Source: a virus
Reading direction: 5' to 3' (one strand)
Virus record (IMG/VR): IMGVR_UViG_3300035661_000114
Location: 1-44,873 of that record
Length of the DNA stretch: 44,873 nucleotides
Shown: positions 15,901-23,857 of the stretch, in pieces
How positions within the stretch are numbered: the stretch's first letter is position 1
Layout: the number at the start of each line of letters is the position of its first letter
Position numbers and translations under genes: made by a program
The notes under the pieces: model-generated
Database searches by the model: none
Told to the model about the DNA's origin: nothing
The model's input: only the letters and a program-made list of their open reading frames with translations

Positions 15901-18900
15901 CTGTCAGTGAAAAAACTTGTTTGTATTGATGAGATTGATATGCCACCTCTAGTGCTTCCATGATAAACAACCAGTGGATTACCATCAGCATCTACTACCT
16001 TGCTATCACCAAACCACTTCTTAAACTCTGGCGTATCAGTCTGCGATTCCTTGCTAAACTTCGCGCCATCACCTAAATGCTGCTCAATATCCTTGCTCTC
16101 AATCAGCGAGAATTTGCCTGTAGCCAGTAGCTTATCGGTGAAGTTTTTAGTGCCTGAAAAAGCTTTGTCGATCGCCTGCTTGATTGTGGATAGGGTGAAT
16201 GGGTTGCTTGCTTTTGTTTCTGATTGGGAATAAAGCGCTATACCTTTGTCTGTTTCTTCAGTTTTTAGCGTAGAAAATAGCTTCTCAAACAATGGATTAA
16301 TCTTCTCCATATCTACTTTGCGCGGGTACGGATAAGGCTCTGCATTCAGCCCAACATCCTTTGCCATACCGTTTAAAATGTCGTGAGACTCTTCGCTGAT
16401 AATATTTGCCAAGTAATCGCTTGACTCGCCATTTTTTGCAGCCTTATCAACAAGGTAAGCTTCAAATGCACGGGCGGATAACTCAATGTCGGTTGACCAA
16501 TAATCCTTTGATCTGCGCTTATCCAGCTTATGAGCGTCAACAAAATAACTTGAGCCACGAATTGCTCGCATTACATCGCCAAAGGCTTGAGCAACTTCCT
16601 GTCTAACCTCGCCAATTGCCTCGGTACCAAGCTTCCTTCTGTTGGTCATAAAGCTATCGTTGCCGCCACTACTCTTCCCAAAGTAGTTATCCATTGCATG
16701 GAACCATTCATGCCCAAGGCTTCCCGCGCCATTTGCTTTAGTTAGGTTAATGACAATATCACCAGCCTCATAATGTGCTGCCGCAGCGCCTCTGCCACCT
16801 GAGCCACGAGCGCCAAAAGCCAATCCTAGTGAACCGTTTAATGAAATTGCACGAGTAGGGATTCCGATTAAATTAGCAAGATCAAGCAACGCATCAAAAG
16901 CATTATTCAAATCTTTGACACGGCGGACTTGCTCAACATAGTTGCCAAACTGCACACCACGGAAACCAAATTCTGCTGCGAATTTCTCCGGTGTAACATC
17001 TTCGCCAAGTCGATAGTCCTTGCCTATGCGTGGATTATTTGTGCTGCGTCTTTCTGGCGCAACCTCTTTTTTCTTTGCAAGCAATTCTAGCAACTCTGCT
17101 TCATGCTCTGCTTGGTATGCTCTTGCCTCAGCAAATGATTTAAAGCCGCCTTTAAGGTCAATGTATTTATTAGAGGCTACTTTCTTGCCTATAATGAAAT
17201 CACCCGCTGTTGTTCTGTAGCGATCAAGGGTAACGCTTCTTCCAGTTTTTTTAGGCTTAACCTCAAGTTTTGCGCGTAACGCATTAACGGCATCATCATA
17301 ACTATCATAAAATGACACGCGACCATTTGGATCAGCCATGCCTATCCTTTTAGCCTTTTCAGTCATGTTTTCATTTAGCTCTGTCCATCCGCTAGATATT
17401 CTGTAGCCTTTGGCAGAAGAAAAGGTTGGATAGCCAAGCTGCTCATAAAGTAATGCGGCCTCGGCAATATTTGTACCACGCAGATTTTTAAGTTGCTCAA
17501 GCACATTATCCGCATTATTCTTGCCGGTGATTATGTCGTTTGCAAATTCACGCAATGTTGTAAGCTCAGAAACCCATCGGCTCACCTTGTATGATTTGAA
17601 CGGCTTGCTTCCAATAGAGTCGCGCATTGCCTTAACAATAGCCAACGCTTTAATACTTACGCCACTAGCAATAAGGTTTTCATAGTCAGGCTCAGGGAAG
17701 TTTTTAGCCAGCGTTATATCAGCAGGGTCGTCCGGCAATTGGTCTGACATTGCCTTTTGATATGTTTTCCAGAGGTCTTTTTTAGCGCCTTCCAACTTTT
17801 CACCAAAGTCTGAAATTTGAGATGGATTCTCTTCTGGCTTTAATACCGCATCAACAGCCGCAGTTTCACCAGCATCAGCCAGTTCTTTCAATGCAGCAGC
17901 TTGGTCGCCAGTAACTTGTCCACTGGCTTGCGCTTTGGTTACTTCGAGTTTTTTTGCTTTGGCTTCGTCATTTTTTGCAGGATTCTCACGATTGCTATTA
18001 ATCAATGAGTCCTGCGGGTTGAATAAGTCAACCTGATCAGCCGTGACATTCTTAGATGGCGCTTCTTTTTCTGCTTTAGCTTTTGCTTTTGCGGCATCAG
18101 CTTCCTGCTTTGCTACTTGAGCATTGGTTTGGCTAGTTAGCGCGAAGCTACTATTTCCTGCTCCGTCTTCTCTATGAACGCTATCAGGTATTTCCTCTGC
18201 TCTTGCAGTGACATTCCCTTCATCGCCTCTGTCCGTGCGTCCTTCCTCTTCTTGAGCCTCGCTAACGTCTCTTTCTCCTGTGCGGAGTCCAGCAGCTTTT
18301 CTTGCTTTCTTGTCTGCATCGAGGTTGCTATCTGCATCTTTGTATGAATTGCCTGTCCCATAACTGAAACCTGTCCCTTTCTTGTGTTGCTCAACCTCAT
18401 TAAGGTCTTTGTAAGTGTATCCGCCATCAAATAAAACCTTTTGCGCCTGTTTCATTGCCGCATTCAGGTCTTCTAGTGAGTCAGATTGTGCAATAAATTC
18501 ATCACCGCTTTGATGGTATACCCGTACACTTGGGTAATCAATAGCTGCATCCTTTAATGCGGATGCCATTGCGATAATCAAGCTATCACCGGCAGTATGC
18601 CCAAGCGTATCATTAACGGTTTTCATGCCATCAATATCGGCAGATGCAGCAAATTTACTCTTTACAGATTCGTCATGCGCAAGCCTGTTTGGAAGTCCAG
18701 TTAATGGACTGGTGTATTTTATTTTATCCAGTTCTTTGTCAAGTGCATCAGCCTCAGCAATGATCTGCTCTTTGGTCATTAGCCTTCTATCAATTTTGCG
18801 CTTCTCTAACTTAGGGGCAGCATGAGCATCATCACGCCTCTCGCCACCCCTTACTTGCCCTGAGCTTTCCGCTGTGTCTGTAGCGCTAACTTCTTCATTA

Positions 18901-21900
18901 CTAGCTCGCGCATTTTCTCCCGTTTCTCCGGCGGAAACTGATTGATCGCTTCCTCGAATGCTTTCTGCTTTTGTGAGTTTTTCATAATCTAATTGCTCCT
19001 GTGCCAAGCTTGTTTCACGCTTAAATGCGATTATAAGCTCAGAGTTAATTTGTCTTTGCGACTTTCCTTCTATACCTACAATGCCATTGTAAATCGCTGA
19101 TACACGCACCGCGCCAACCATATCCTCGGCAGCAACCATTGCCGCATCAAGTCTTTCATGGTCTTCATTCGAAAGGGTATCTTCCTCTGTTTTTATTTCC
19201 TGTTCAATAGCGTTAAGCTGTTTTTCGCGCTCGGCTGAAATATCCAATAGATAGTTAATGAAGCGATGGCCTTTTGCTGGTATCTCTTTACCAGCAAGCG
19301 CGGCATTAACGAATTGATGCGCCTCATGCTCTGACACATTCTTATCTGGGCGACTGCCCCATATAGCGCGTTCATCAAGGGGCAGCCACTTAGTACGGCT
19401 TGCAGCTTCGCCATCAGCGCCACGTATTAGCTTGCCGCCAATCTCAGCCCATCCGAATTCAGCCTTCATTTCTTTCAGCGCTGCACGATGACCGTCATTG
19501 CTCATACGCTCATCGGTAACGGCTTTCGTGCGGCTCTGTGGTGCGGCCTTTGATGCTTGCGCATTATCGACTGCAACTTGTATCTCTGGCGTCGCTACAC
19601 TAGCAGCAGCTTTGCGCCTAGCTTGATACTCACCCTCTGCTTTGGCAAGTCTATCCATTTCAGCATTTGCCGCATCACCTTCAAGCATATCAAGATTTGA
19701 TATACGAGAGTCTTTAATCGCGTGGTCAATGGTTTTGTAGCGCGTATCGCCTTGGGCACCATTGTCGTTATACATTGTTACTTGATAGCTATGTCCGCCA
19801 TCTGTTGCAGGATGAACAGCATAAGTTAAGCCGTTCTTGCCTTTAAATACCGGCATTTCACCTGAGTCAAGTTTCCCTTTAACAACCTTAGAAACCGCCT
19901 TATCTAAAGCTTGTGACGCATCATAAATTCCATCTAGGTCATTTTCTGCATCAGCCTTATTTAGATTTTCACGTAGCTGTTTAACACTTACATCAGCGGC
20001 AGACTGTCCTGCAACTGATCCTGCATCAACGCTCTCTGCGCTACTAGGTTCGCTCTGCTGTCCGGCAACCACCCCGCCACCCACAACAGTATCTCCATTT
20101 CCGGCAACTGCATTTCTAGCGCCAACTCCATTGACGGGTAATACCACACCACTGACGGACTGTACTGCGCCGTTATCGGGATTAGTGGCTCTGGCATTAA
20201 GGGCATCGTATTCGCCTTCCTTGAACTTAAATACATTCTTGCCGTCCTTATTGATAATGCCTTTTTCGGTGACTCGGTTGCCAGGCATGGCGGATTTTTT
20301 CTCGGCAACATTCAGACGATCAAAGCTAGGCTGAACTACTTTTGGCGCCGGCGCTTCTTCTGTAACTGGCGCTGCTAGTGCTGGCGCTGCCATAGCTTGA
20401 GCGACCTGCTCATCCTTTTGACGGATAGCCTCGAACATCGCAAGCTTTTCATCGCTTTGCTGTTTTTTAAGCGCTTCGTATTGTCTTAACTCAAGCTCCT
20501 TGCGCTGTTGATTAACGTCAGCTCTCTCTGTTGCAGCAAATTCTGCTAGTTCATTTACAGAGCCATAGCCTGTTTGAAAGTTAAGTAATCCGCCTTGTTG
20601 TGTCGACTGAATTTGTTTTTTCTTTGTTACGGGTATATTTACCCCATTGGCAGCGGCAGATATGGCTTGATCAACCGTTTCTGACTGGCTAATGTTTTGC
20701 ACTACGTCTGCTGTGATGTTATCGTTTCCCTCACTGGCCTCACGTTTTGTTGTAGCTGCGTGGTATGACTGCCCAATTGCTGTTGGAGCACCCATAATTC
20801 CGCCGATAAGCGCAGACTCAGGGACTTGATCCATTAACCCAACTGTTTTATCTCCAACCACATAACGCTTAGACGCGTTTTGACCAAGCTGGGTAAACGC
20901 CTCCCCACTAGCTTCTGCTATATGCTGAACAGCCCCAGCTCCAACTACTACCATTGTTTTCTTAATAGCATTTGAGATAACACTTCCAACCTGATCCTTT
21001 GGAACGCGCTTTATAACTTCATCTAAAGCACCAAAAGGGAGCATTTCTCCAAGAACCTCAAACCCACCATTGATGATTGAGTCGTGCATTGATGTTTTTT
21101 GGTTAATCCCTTTCTCAAGATCATCTTGATAATTTCCCGATGCAGAAGTAACCCCCATAAATCCAAGGTATGCGGAACGTAATTTTGGAATAAATCCAGC
21201 AGCCGTTGACGCGACCAGTTGTGGGGACTGCATTGATGCTTGAGCAGCTATCCAGCTACCCCATTCGTCGGCACCTCTTAAATCATCTAGCTTTTTATTA
21301 ACTATCTCAGGGGTATAGTCCTTTGACATTTGATCAAGGTCTTTTGCAATCTGAAACCTTGGTGTTGGCTTAAGCGAATTAAATCCAAACAAGTTTAAAA
21401 AAGGATCAATGCCGTACTGCTTTATTGCATCATTTACAAGCTGCGGAGAGTCTGCCACGCCAGCCGCAAGATTTGCTGTGCCAGACTCAAAAGCGGATAA
21501 ATTTGGATTCGACTCATTGAAAGCATGATGTTTTGCTTTTGGCTTTTCATTGTAACGCTGACGATCTGCATAGTTATGATTACCCAACTCCTGTACCGAC
21601 TGCGCTTCCGGTGATAGGTCGCTACGCCCATCAAGGCGCTTTGTTATCTCATCTAAATCATCAGCGGCAGAATTATTAGACTGCTTCACTCCACCCTTGT
21701 CTTGAGGCTTTTGTGGATTAAAGTAAGCGTTATCTACTTCTTGGTTTGTTGCGCGAGCAAGCAAGCCAGGCTCAATGCCAACCTTGCTTAATGGCTGCTC
21801 TGGATTTGATTCTGGCTGAGATTCGTTACTCTTAGCAACATCTGGGAATTTTGAAAGAATAAGCGACTGTATTTCACTGCGCGGCATGTCATCAGGAAAG

Positions 21901-21938
21901 TCAACATTAACGCCATCCGGCATTGTAATTACAGGCAT
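9909..21938 (-). CDS. Giant polyvalent protein with GGDEF, LPD1-like, ART and metallopeptidase-like domains
   Basis: This 4009-residue protein opens with PDGVNVDFPDDM, an N-terminal signature of phage virion proteins. Domains along it: a GGDEF-type nucleotide cyclase fold at ~1070-1210 (LTGLPNR, D1101-I-D1103, NDTLGH, S1144GDEF); an LPD1-like region with H1743EWFH (~1650-1790); an ADP-ribosyltransferase-like domain at ~1965-2120 (FKKWFGDSKVV then VVYHGS); a second zincin motif H2164EIGLH; a QEIQSDWGQ region near 2540; an LPD38-like segment with NPVFGLTNITRD near 3450; and a PLxRFG-type motif RPILGRFYG near 3896. Such proteins are thought to be injected with phage DNA and to counter host defences. 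It has its own promoter and leader and follows the ejection-protein genes. Confidence 0.85.
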   Translation of the reverse strand: MPVITMPDGVNVDFPDDMPRSEIQSLILSKFPDVAKSNESQPESNPEQPLSKVGIEPGLLARATNQEVDNAYFNPQKPQDKGGVKQSNNSAADDLDEITKRLDGRSDLSPEAQSVQELGNHNYADRQRYNEKPKAKHHAFNESNPNLSAFESGTANLAAGVADSPQLVNDAIKQYGIDPFLNLFGFNSLKPTPRFQIAKDLDQMSKDYTPEIVNKKLDDLRGADEWGSWIAAQASMQSPQLVASTAAGFIPKLRSAYLGFMGVTSASGNYQDDLEKGINQKTSMHDSIINGGFEVLGEMLPFGALDEVIKRVPKDQVGSVISNAIKKTMVVVGAGAVQHIAEASGEAFTQLGQNASKRYVVGDKTVGLMDQVPESALIGGIMGAPTAIGQSYHAATTKREASEGNDNITADVVQNISQSETVDQAISAAANGVNIPVTKKKQIQSTQQGGLLNFQTGYGSVNELAEFAATERADVNQQRKELELRQYEALKKQQSDEKLAMFEAIRQKDEQVAQAMAAPALAAPVTEEAPAPKVVQPSFDRLNVAEKKSAMPGNRVTEKGIINKDGKNVFKFKEGEYDALNARATNPDNGAVQSVSGVVLPVNGVGARNAVAGNGDTVVGGGVVAGQQSEPSSAESVDAGSVAGQSAADVSVKQLRENLNKADAENDLDGIYDASQALDKAVSKVVKGKLDSGEMPVFKGKNGLTYAVHPATDGGHSYQVTMYNDNGAQGDTRYKTIDHAIKDSRISNLDMLEGDAANAEMDRLAKAEGEYQARRKAAASVATPEIQVAVDNAQASKAAPQSRTKAVTDERMSNDGHRAALKEMKAEFGWAEIGGKLIRGADGEAASRTKWLPLDERAIWGSRPDKNVSEHEAHQFVNAALAGKEIPAKGHRFINYLLDISAEREKQLNAIEQEIKTEEDTLSNEDHERLDAAMVAAEDMVGAVRVSAIYNGIVGIEGKSQRQINSELIIAFKRETSLAQEQLDYEKLTKAESIRGSDQSVSAGETGENARASNEEVSATDTAESSGQVRGGERRDDAHAAPKLEKRKIDRRLMTKEQIIAEADALDKELDKIKYTSPLTGLPNRLAHDESVKSKFAASADIDGMKTVNDTLGHTAGDSLIIAMASALKDAAIDYPSVRVYHQSGDEFIAQSDSLEDLNAAMKQAQKVLFDGGYTYKDLNEVEQHKKGTGFSYGTGNSYKDADSNLDADKKARKAAGLRTGERDVSEAQEEEGRTDRGDEGNVTARAEEIPDSVHREDGAGNSSFALTSQTNAQVAKQEADAAKAKAKAEKEAPSKNVTADQVDLFNPQDSLINSNRENPAKNDEAKAKKLEVTKAQASGQVTGDQAAALKELADAGETAAVDAVLKPEENPSQISDFGEKLEGAKKDLWKTYQKAMSDQLPDDPADITLAKNFPEPDYENLIASGVSIKALAIVKAMRDSIGSKPFKSYKVSRWVSELTTLREFANDIITGKNNADNVLEQLKNLRGTNIAEAALLYEQLGYPTFSSAKGYRISSGWTELNENMTEKAKRIGMADPNGRVSFYDSYDDAVNALRAKLEVKPKKTGRSVTLDRYRTTAGDFIIGKKVASNKYIDLKGGFKSFAEARAYQAEHEAELLELLAKKKEVAPERRSTNNPRIGKDYRLGEDVTPEKFAAEFGFRGVQFGNYVEQVRRVKDLNNAFDALLDLANLIGIPTRAISLNGSLGLAFGARGSGGRGAAAAHYEAGDIVINLTKANGAGSLGHEWFHAMDNYFGKSSGGNDSFMTNRRKLGTEAIGEVRQEVAQAFGDVMRAIRGSSYFVDAHKLDKRRSKDYWSTDIELSARAFEAYLVDKAAKNGESSDYLANIISEESHDILNGMAKDVGLNAEPYPYPRKVDMEKINPLFEKLFSTLKTEETDKGIALYSQSETKASNPFTLSTIKQAIDKAFSGTKNFTDKLLATGKFSLIESKDIEQHLGDGAKFSKESQTDTPEFKKWFGDSKVVDADGNPLVVYHGSTRGGISISSIQTSFFTDSKDVATTYSLDGGSSGGDNPTVQGIYLKMSNPLEIDAGGEEWMRVPFEGGRKTIDNISNIAGRRGYDGLVVRNVYDNVNDEDLPTSTVYVTVGKVTQIKSATDNNGQFDPSNSDIHYSKDGRILAFVKDGHTYLVADNISSTDDNIKGLIGHEIGLHALQLGRSDKEFQAILKQLEKLKEDGSIKVIAAFNRVPKDTASHLVTEEAAGYLIEKHPELTISQKIIAWFKQALRKLGFNMPFSTTDIVAMAMSATRSAPSTLGKANREGTYKADTQSQFYSQLRKVMRDAPEKIFSNGKQVAAWLESNAAKNGIKKDELFWTGIGDWLNMQGKVSKDDVLAYLDANGVQVKDVMLGRDLRKELTTTEYRNLDEQQRRQLPGYDYATGLDIVVLHNNVPVFSTQGTSRKDSIDIYMSTIGEAESSIDGVPKFATYVVPGGSDYRELLITLPINEKQINGLTVDGVAKSLGYSGWHSDLTKEQEAHINRVFNAQKDRPNTGNEQRPNTFSSSHYDTPNILAHLRFDTRTDAQGRKVMFIQEIQSDWGQKGKKEGFSKTADKSELDAMKEEMSALNRRATSGPQLTQAEYARLDELIKLTKAGVSSTANTPGVPSAPFVNDTKSWLSLALKKAISHAVENGHEVIAWANGEQNAGHYNLSKQVKGVSAKKWESGTFGITYTKIDGERELAGEFKPEELEGVVGKELANRIIEDAQSINNGDIKHYTMLDLKVGGEGMKAFYDQIVPQAANEVLKKVGGGKVESIASDTVGASNDKDGSAYQNQTQQIVTITPELRAKVINEGMPLFSKQDKIDWEFLNDKVESGEELTREEKKKRDRIGRLVKLYGGKSDYENFRVLETAWHSGLAASGFLGHNYSAEESATVESLRKTSDRIARSIADKEGLTPIERLDDDAHLVWEHHVDSPLGHIKSYAVKFQYNNVATGNILTKEEYENTNSPYERTMLFIADGIKTKDPFLTVTISQSGELLIHGAKEGSSLFAYMESKGWAELATDKDGAVAKYGDGTSWTRMTDVTGIQLRTLLARIHAVSRVTAGTDQEGVYWTRATGGSAKTGDDSNILGRSGAVMFSKAQQSLLSNQNSIANNPSWEAPEPTQLDNLIYKLQDKHVDMKRIVEEIKNVGLIDADSNPYDKEELFHGRAAKRTEDFAKTELKPLIDEMRMRKISVADIDQYLHARHAEEANMLIADRNPDIQDGGSGMTDQQAKDYFKSLSAEQKNRLEGVAKRVDAILEKTRKLYVEYGLVSQAQADGWAGMFDHYVPLMREDHDGGMGVGQGFSIKGKEVKHRTGSTAKVVDILANIALQREKAITRGEKNAVSKALVELVELNPNADFWTTKNLPEQVFNEKTGLVEDHINNMYKNMPNVITAKVVVKGKVVEKAVIFNEHDERAMRMAEAMKNLDAAGLNGVLAVSATITRYFASVNTQYNPVFGLTNITRDIQDMLINLDNTPLKDHKAEVAKQIPEMIKGIYLSSRLATKGKESRLAPVLNMFSTKNNAANAKLWEELQDEGGMTGYRDMFANSADRAKAIEHELDPHNWVKSKWGKVFTAGGALKVPMTVAQDLAAPIFDWLSDYNQTLEGATRLSVYKVAIDNGLTKAEAASLAKNITINFNRKGAVGQQAGALFAFFNAAVQGTARIGQTIFDMDKGDIKTLRLNSTGKKVVYGGILLGAMQAVMLAAAGFDDDEPPEFVREKSLIIPTGNKKYISIPMPLGFSVLPNMGRIPTQWAIGGFKNTGKTVVNMLSTIVNTFNPLGSTGFSMQTITPTALDPLEALSSNKDWNNRPIANVSFNKTEPGFLNNKDTSTKLGKLIAEGINTLTFGDKYTRGGLSPTADQIDYLGGQLGGGVWREGSKVEQAIVSLFTGEDLPLYKRPILGRFYGDANSQAGQSGKFYSNLAHVQEVEAGLEGRMKDRLPIDKFKLENREYRMISEAKNVDKELRKLRSDKRKLIEQGGKKEVVKRIEERITMIMQNFNEHYDKVSRIQP

Positions 21939-21961
21939 ATTATCTCCATCTACGGGAATTT

Positions 21962-21978
21962 ATCGTTATCTCAACGAT
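21962..21978 (-). promoter_or_regulatory. Leader hairpin with GAGAT loop before the polyvalent gene
   Basis: On the - strand ATCGTT, loop GAGAT, AACGAT: a perfect 6-bp stem 24 nt before the ATG at 21938. It is the same type of element as those at 9713, 35767 and 41451, with another stem sequence. Here the leader from the -10 box to the hairpin is longer (about 40 nt). It is followed by the conserved TTCCCGTAGATGGAGA box. Confidence 0.6.
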
Positions 21979-22017
21979 GATTTAAGAGCATATTATTACA
22001 CGACTACTTCACGCCTG

Positions 22018-22045
22018 ATTGTAGTCAAATGCTATATTTTTGCAA
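22018..22045 (-). promoter_or_regulatory. Late promoter P4 (polyvalent protein)
   Basis: On the - strand TTGCAA (22040-22045), a 16-nt spacer ending TGAC, and TACAAT (22018-22023) followed by CAGG. It lies in the short gap after the 267-residue internal protein gene and would drive the 12-kb polyvalent gene separately from the head and tail genes. Confidence 0.78.
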
Positions 22046-22054
22046 TAATTAAGT

Positions 22055-22858
22055 TCACTTTTTAAAGTAATCAGAAGCAAGTATTGCGGTCTTATCTTTA
22101 CTTGGCATTGAGCTTTTCGCACCTCTATCTGGGAATGCCAGCTCAACAGCCTTATTAATTTCTTCTTCAGAGTGATAGCCTGTTGCAGCCATCTTGCCGC
22201 GCAGGTCATCACGTTTATCCTCCACACTCTTTCCTTTTGACGTATTAAGCATGTCATAAGCATTTTTTCGTCCACTTGCTGTATCAGGGAATACCCCACC
22301 TTTAATAAAATAATCTATTGTCTGAACAATAGCTGGCGCAGGGTTAGCCCTCCCATACAATGCCTTGCTATCTTGGTCAGCCTTTCTATCTGCTACGTCA
22401 ACCTTTCTATCTGCTATGTCAACCTTCCTACCCTCTCGTAAATCCTTCATTCTATCACGATACTTTGAGGCCATTTCTGTCGCACCTAATTTGTCCGCAA
22501 TACCACTCTTCGCCATGTATTGATCTTCTTCGCTCAAGCTATCAGTATCTTTAAGCTTGTCAAACTCAGCGTTCACAGCACTATCTTGCGCGGCTAATAA
22601 TTGGCGCGTAGCTGCTGAATCAGAAGCTCTACTATCCCTTGCCCTGCCTTCCGCTTTAATCACAGAGTCCTCATTCAACTTATTGGCAAATATAGCTTTC
22701 GCTTCATCACGCTTATTGTCTGCATCCCGCTGTAAATTCACAAGGTCAGCTTTCTGCTTCATTTCATTTTCGTCAGTAATAGACTTGCTGAGGCCAGAAG
22801 ATGTACCTTGAACCATACCAAGCAAGCCACTAATTATACCGCCACCAAGATCAGCCAC
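22055..22858 (-). CDS. Internal virion or ejection-type protein, 267 residues
   Basis: A GTG start at 22858 is preferred: it has GGGGG seven nt upstream, overlaps the stop of the previous gene, and gives a sensible N-terminus (VADLGGGIISGLLGMVQGTS) with a glycine-rich hydrophobic patch. An in-frame ATG at 22888 lies inside the preceding gene. The rest is charged and helical (for example DADNKRDEAKAIFANKLN), and a short internal repeat GRKVDIADRKVDVADRKAD is seen near residue 150. Position in the block before the polyvalent gene suggests a protein ejected into the host. Exact role unknown. Confidence 0.7.
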   Translation of the reverse strand: MADLGGGIISGLLGMVQGTSSGLSKSITDENEMKQKADLVNLQRDADNKRDEAKAIFANKLNEDSVIKAEGRARDSRASDSAATRQLLAAQDSAVNAEFDKLKDTDSLSEEDQYMAKSGIADKLGATEMASKYRDRMKDLREGRKVDIADRKVDVADRKADQDSKALYGRANPAPAIVQTIDYFIKGGVFPDTASGRKNAYDMLNTSKGKSVEDKRDDLRGKMAATGYHSEEEINKAVELAFPDRGAKSSMPSKDKTAILASDYFKK

Positions 22859-23312
22859 GATTGCCCCCAATCTTTGACATAATTCCATTTACGAAAACAT
22901 CAATCGCTTTATGCGCTTCAGAATCAGGCAAGTTTGTTTTGGTTGCCTGCTCAATGAATTCCATAATATTACCCGCAATCATAATACCTGCTGGCACAAC
23001 AGCCTTTGGGTTCATCTTGAAATTACTTTGCCCAATTAATATCAAGATAACGTCTATCGCCATCGTTCCAGCAGCTTCCGCCGGTGATGTTTGCTTTAGC
23101 TTGTTTGAGAGATCAGCAATAAATTTATCGCGCAATCCCTCGGAATACATTACATGCTGGGCAGCAATAACAATTTTCTTAACCTGAATATCAAGCGAAG
23201 CTGCTTGAGTATTGGCTTGTTCTTCTGTTGTATTAGGTGCCTGCATTTGCGGCGCCTGCATTTGAGGCGCCTGAGCTGGCTGTGATGGTTGTTGCGCTAA
23301 TAGTCCGTTCAT
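22851..23312 (-). CDS. Structural or internal virion protein, 153 residues
   Basis: The ATG follows AGAGGTTGAT. The N-terminal 35 residues are Gln/Pro/Ala-rich with a repeat QAPQMQAPQMQAPN, probably disordered. Residues ~45-150 are helical with hydrophobic stretches (GTMAIDVILILIGQ and AVVPAGIMIAGNIMEFIEQ) and end HKAIDVFVNGIMSKIGG. Similar small proteins precede ejection proteins in podoviruses and are usually annotated only as structural. The stop overlaps the next GTG. Confidence 0.65.
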   Translation of the reverse strand: MNGLLAQQPSQPAQAPQMQAPQMQAPNTTEEQANTQAASLDIQVKKIVIAAQHVMYSEGLRDKFIADLSNKLKQTSPAEAAGTMAIDVILILIGQSNFKMNPKAVVPAGIMIAGNIMEFIEQATKTNLPDSEAHKAIDVFVNGIMSKIGGNRG

Positions 23313-23321
23313 ATCAACCTC

Positions 23322-23855
23322 TTAGTTCTTAACAGTGTTTTTAAGTTTTGCACGAGTTGAGTGCCTTGCAATATCTTTGTCGATAGACTGCTCTTTAAGG
23401 TCGGACATTTGCTGTACTTCCTCTTTTCGCGCTTGGATATTATCTTGTGCAATACGCCAGTCCATGACGGCCTTTGCTGATATAGAGATACCTTGCAGCA
23501 TTGCGGCAGAACCGGCATCAGAATTCATTAGGCGATCAAGTACGCCTCTTGATGAGTCGCCAAAATACCCATCTTTCCTAGCTTGATTCATTTCGCCCAT
23601 GGTAAATTTTTGCTCACCACCTTTCATATATTCTTTTGCATCTTTTTCTGGCAATGTATCAGCATATGGCTTCATATCGCTATACCTTCCAGTTGCGCCA
23701 GCAACCTCTTGTTTTTCTTTTGGCGTTTCTGCTGCTAACAAACCATAATCACGACCACTTGGACTGTTATCTGTTTGGTTGTCACCAAAACTATAATAAT
23801 TTTTATTTTGCTGATAACCCTCGTCATCTGATTCTTTATATTCTTCATTAGCCAT
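23322..23855 (-). CDS. Hypothetical virion-block protein, 177 residues
   Basis: The ATG has GGGGATAGAA upstream. The first ~85 residues are acidic, Asn/Gln/Tyr-rich and probably flexible (KESDDEGYQQNKNYYSFGDN). The second half is helical (LQGISISAKAVMDWRIAQDN, then EVQQMSDLKEQSIDKDI). It lies between two ejection-type proteins. No domain recognised. Confidence 0.65.
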   Translation of the reverse strand: MANEEYKESDDEGYQQNKNYYSFGDNQTDNSPSGRDYGLLAAETPKEKQEVAGATGRYSDMKPYADTLPEKDAKEYMKGGEQKFTMGEMNQARKDGYFGDSSRGVLDRLMNSDAGSAAMLQGISISAKAVMDWRIAQDNIQARKEEVQQMSDLKEQSIDKDIARHSTRAKLKNTVKN

Positions 23856-23857
23856 TT

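Noticed and set aside
9909-21938. N4-like virion RNA polymerase
   Set aside because: The giant size suggested it, but the recognisable motifs are polyvalent-protein domains and no polymerase motifs were seen.
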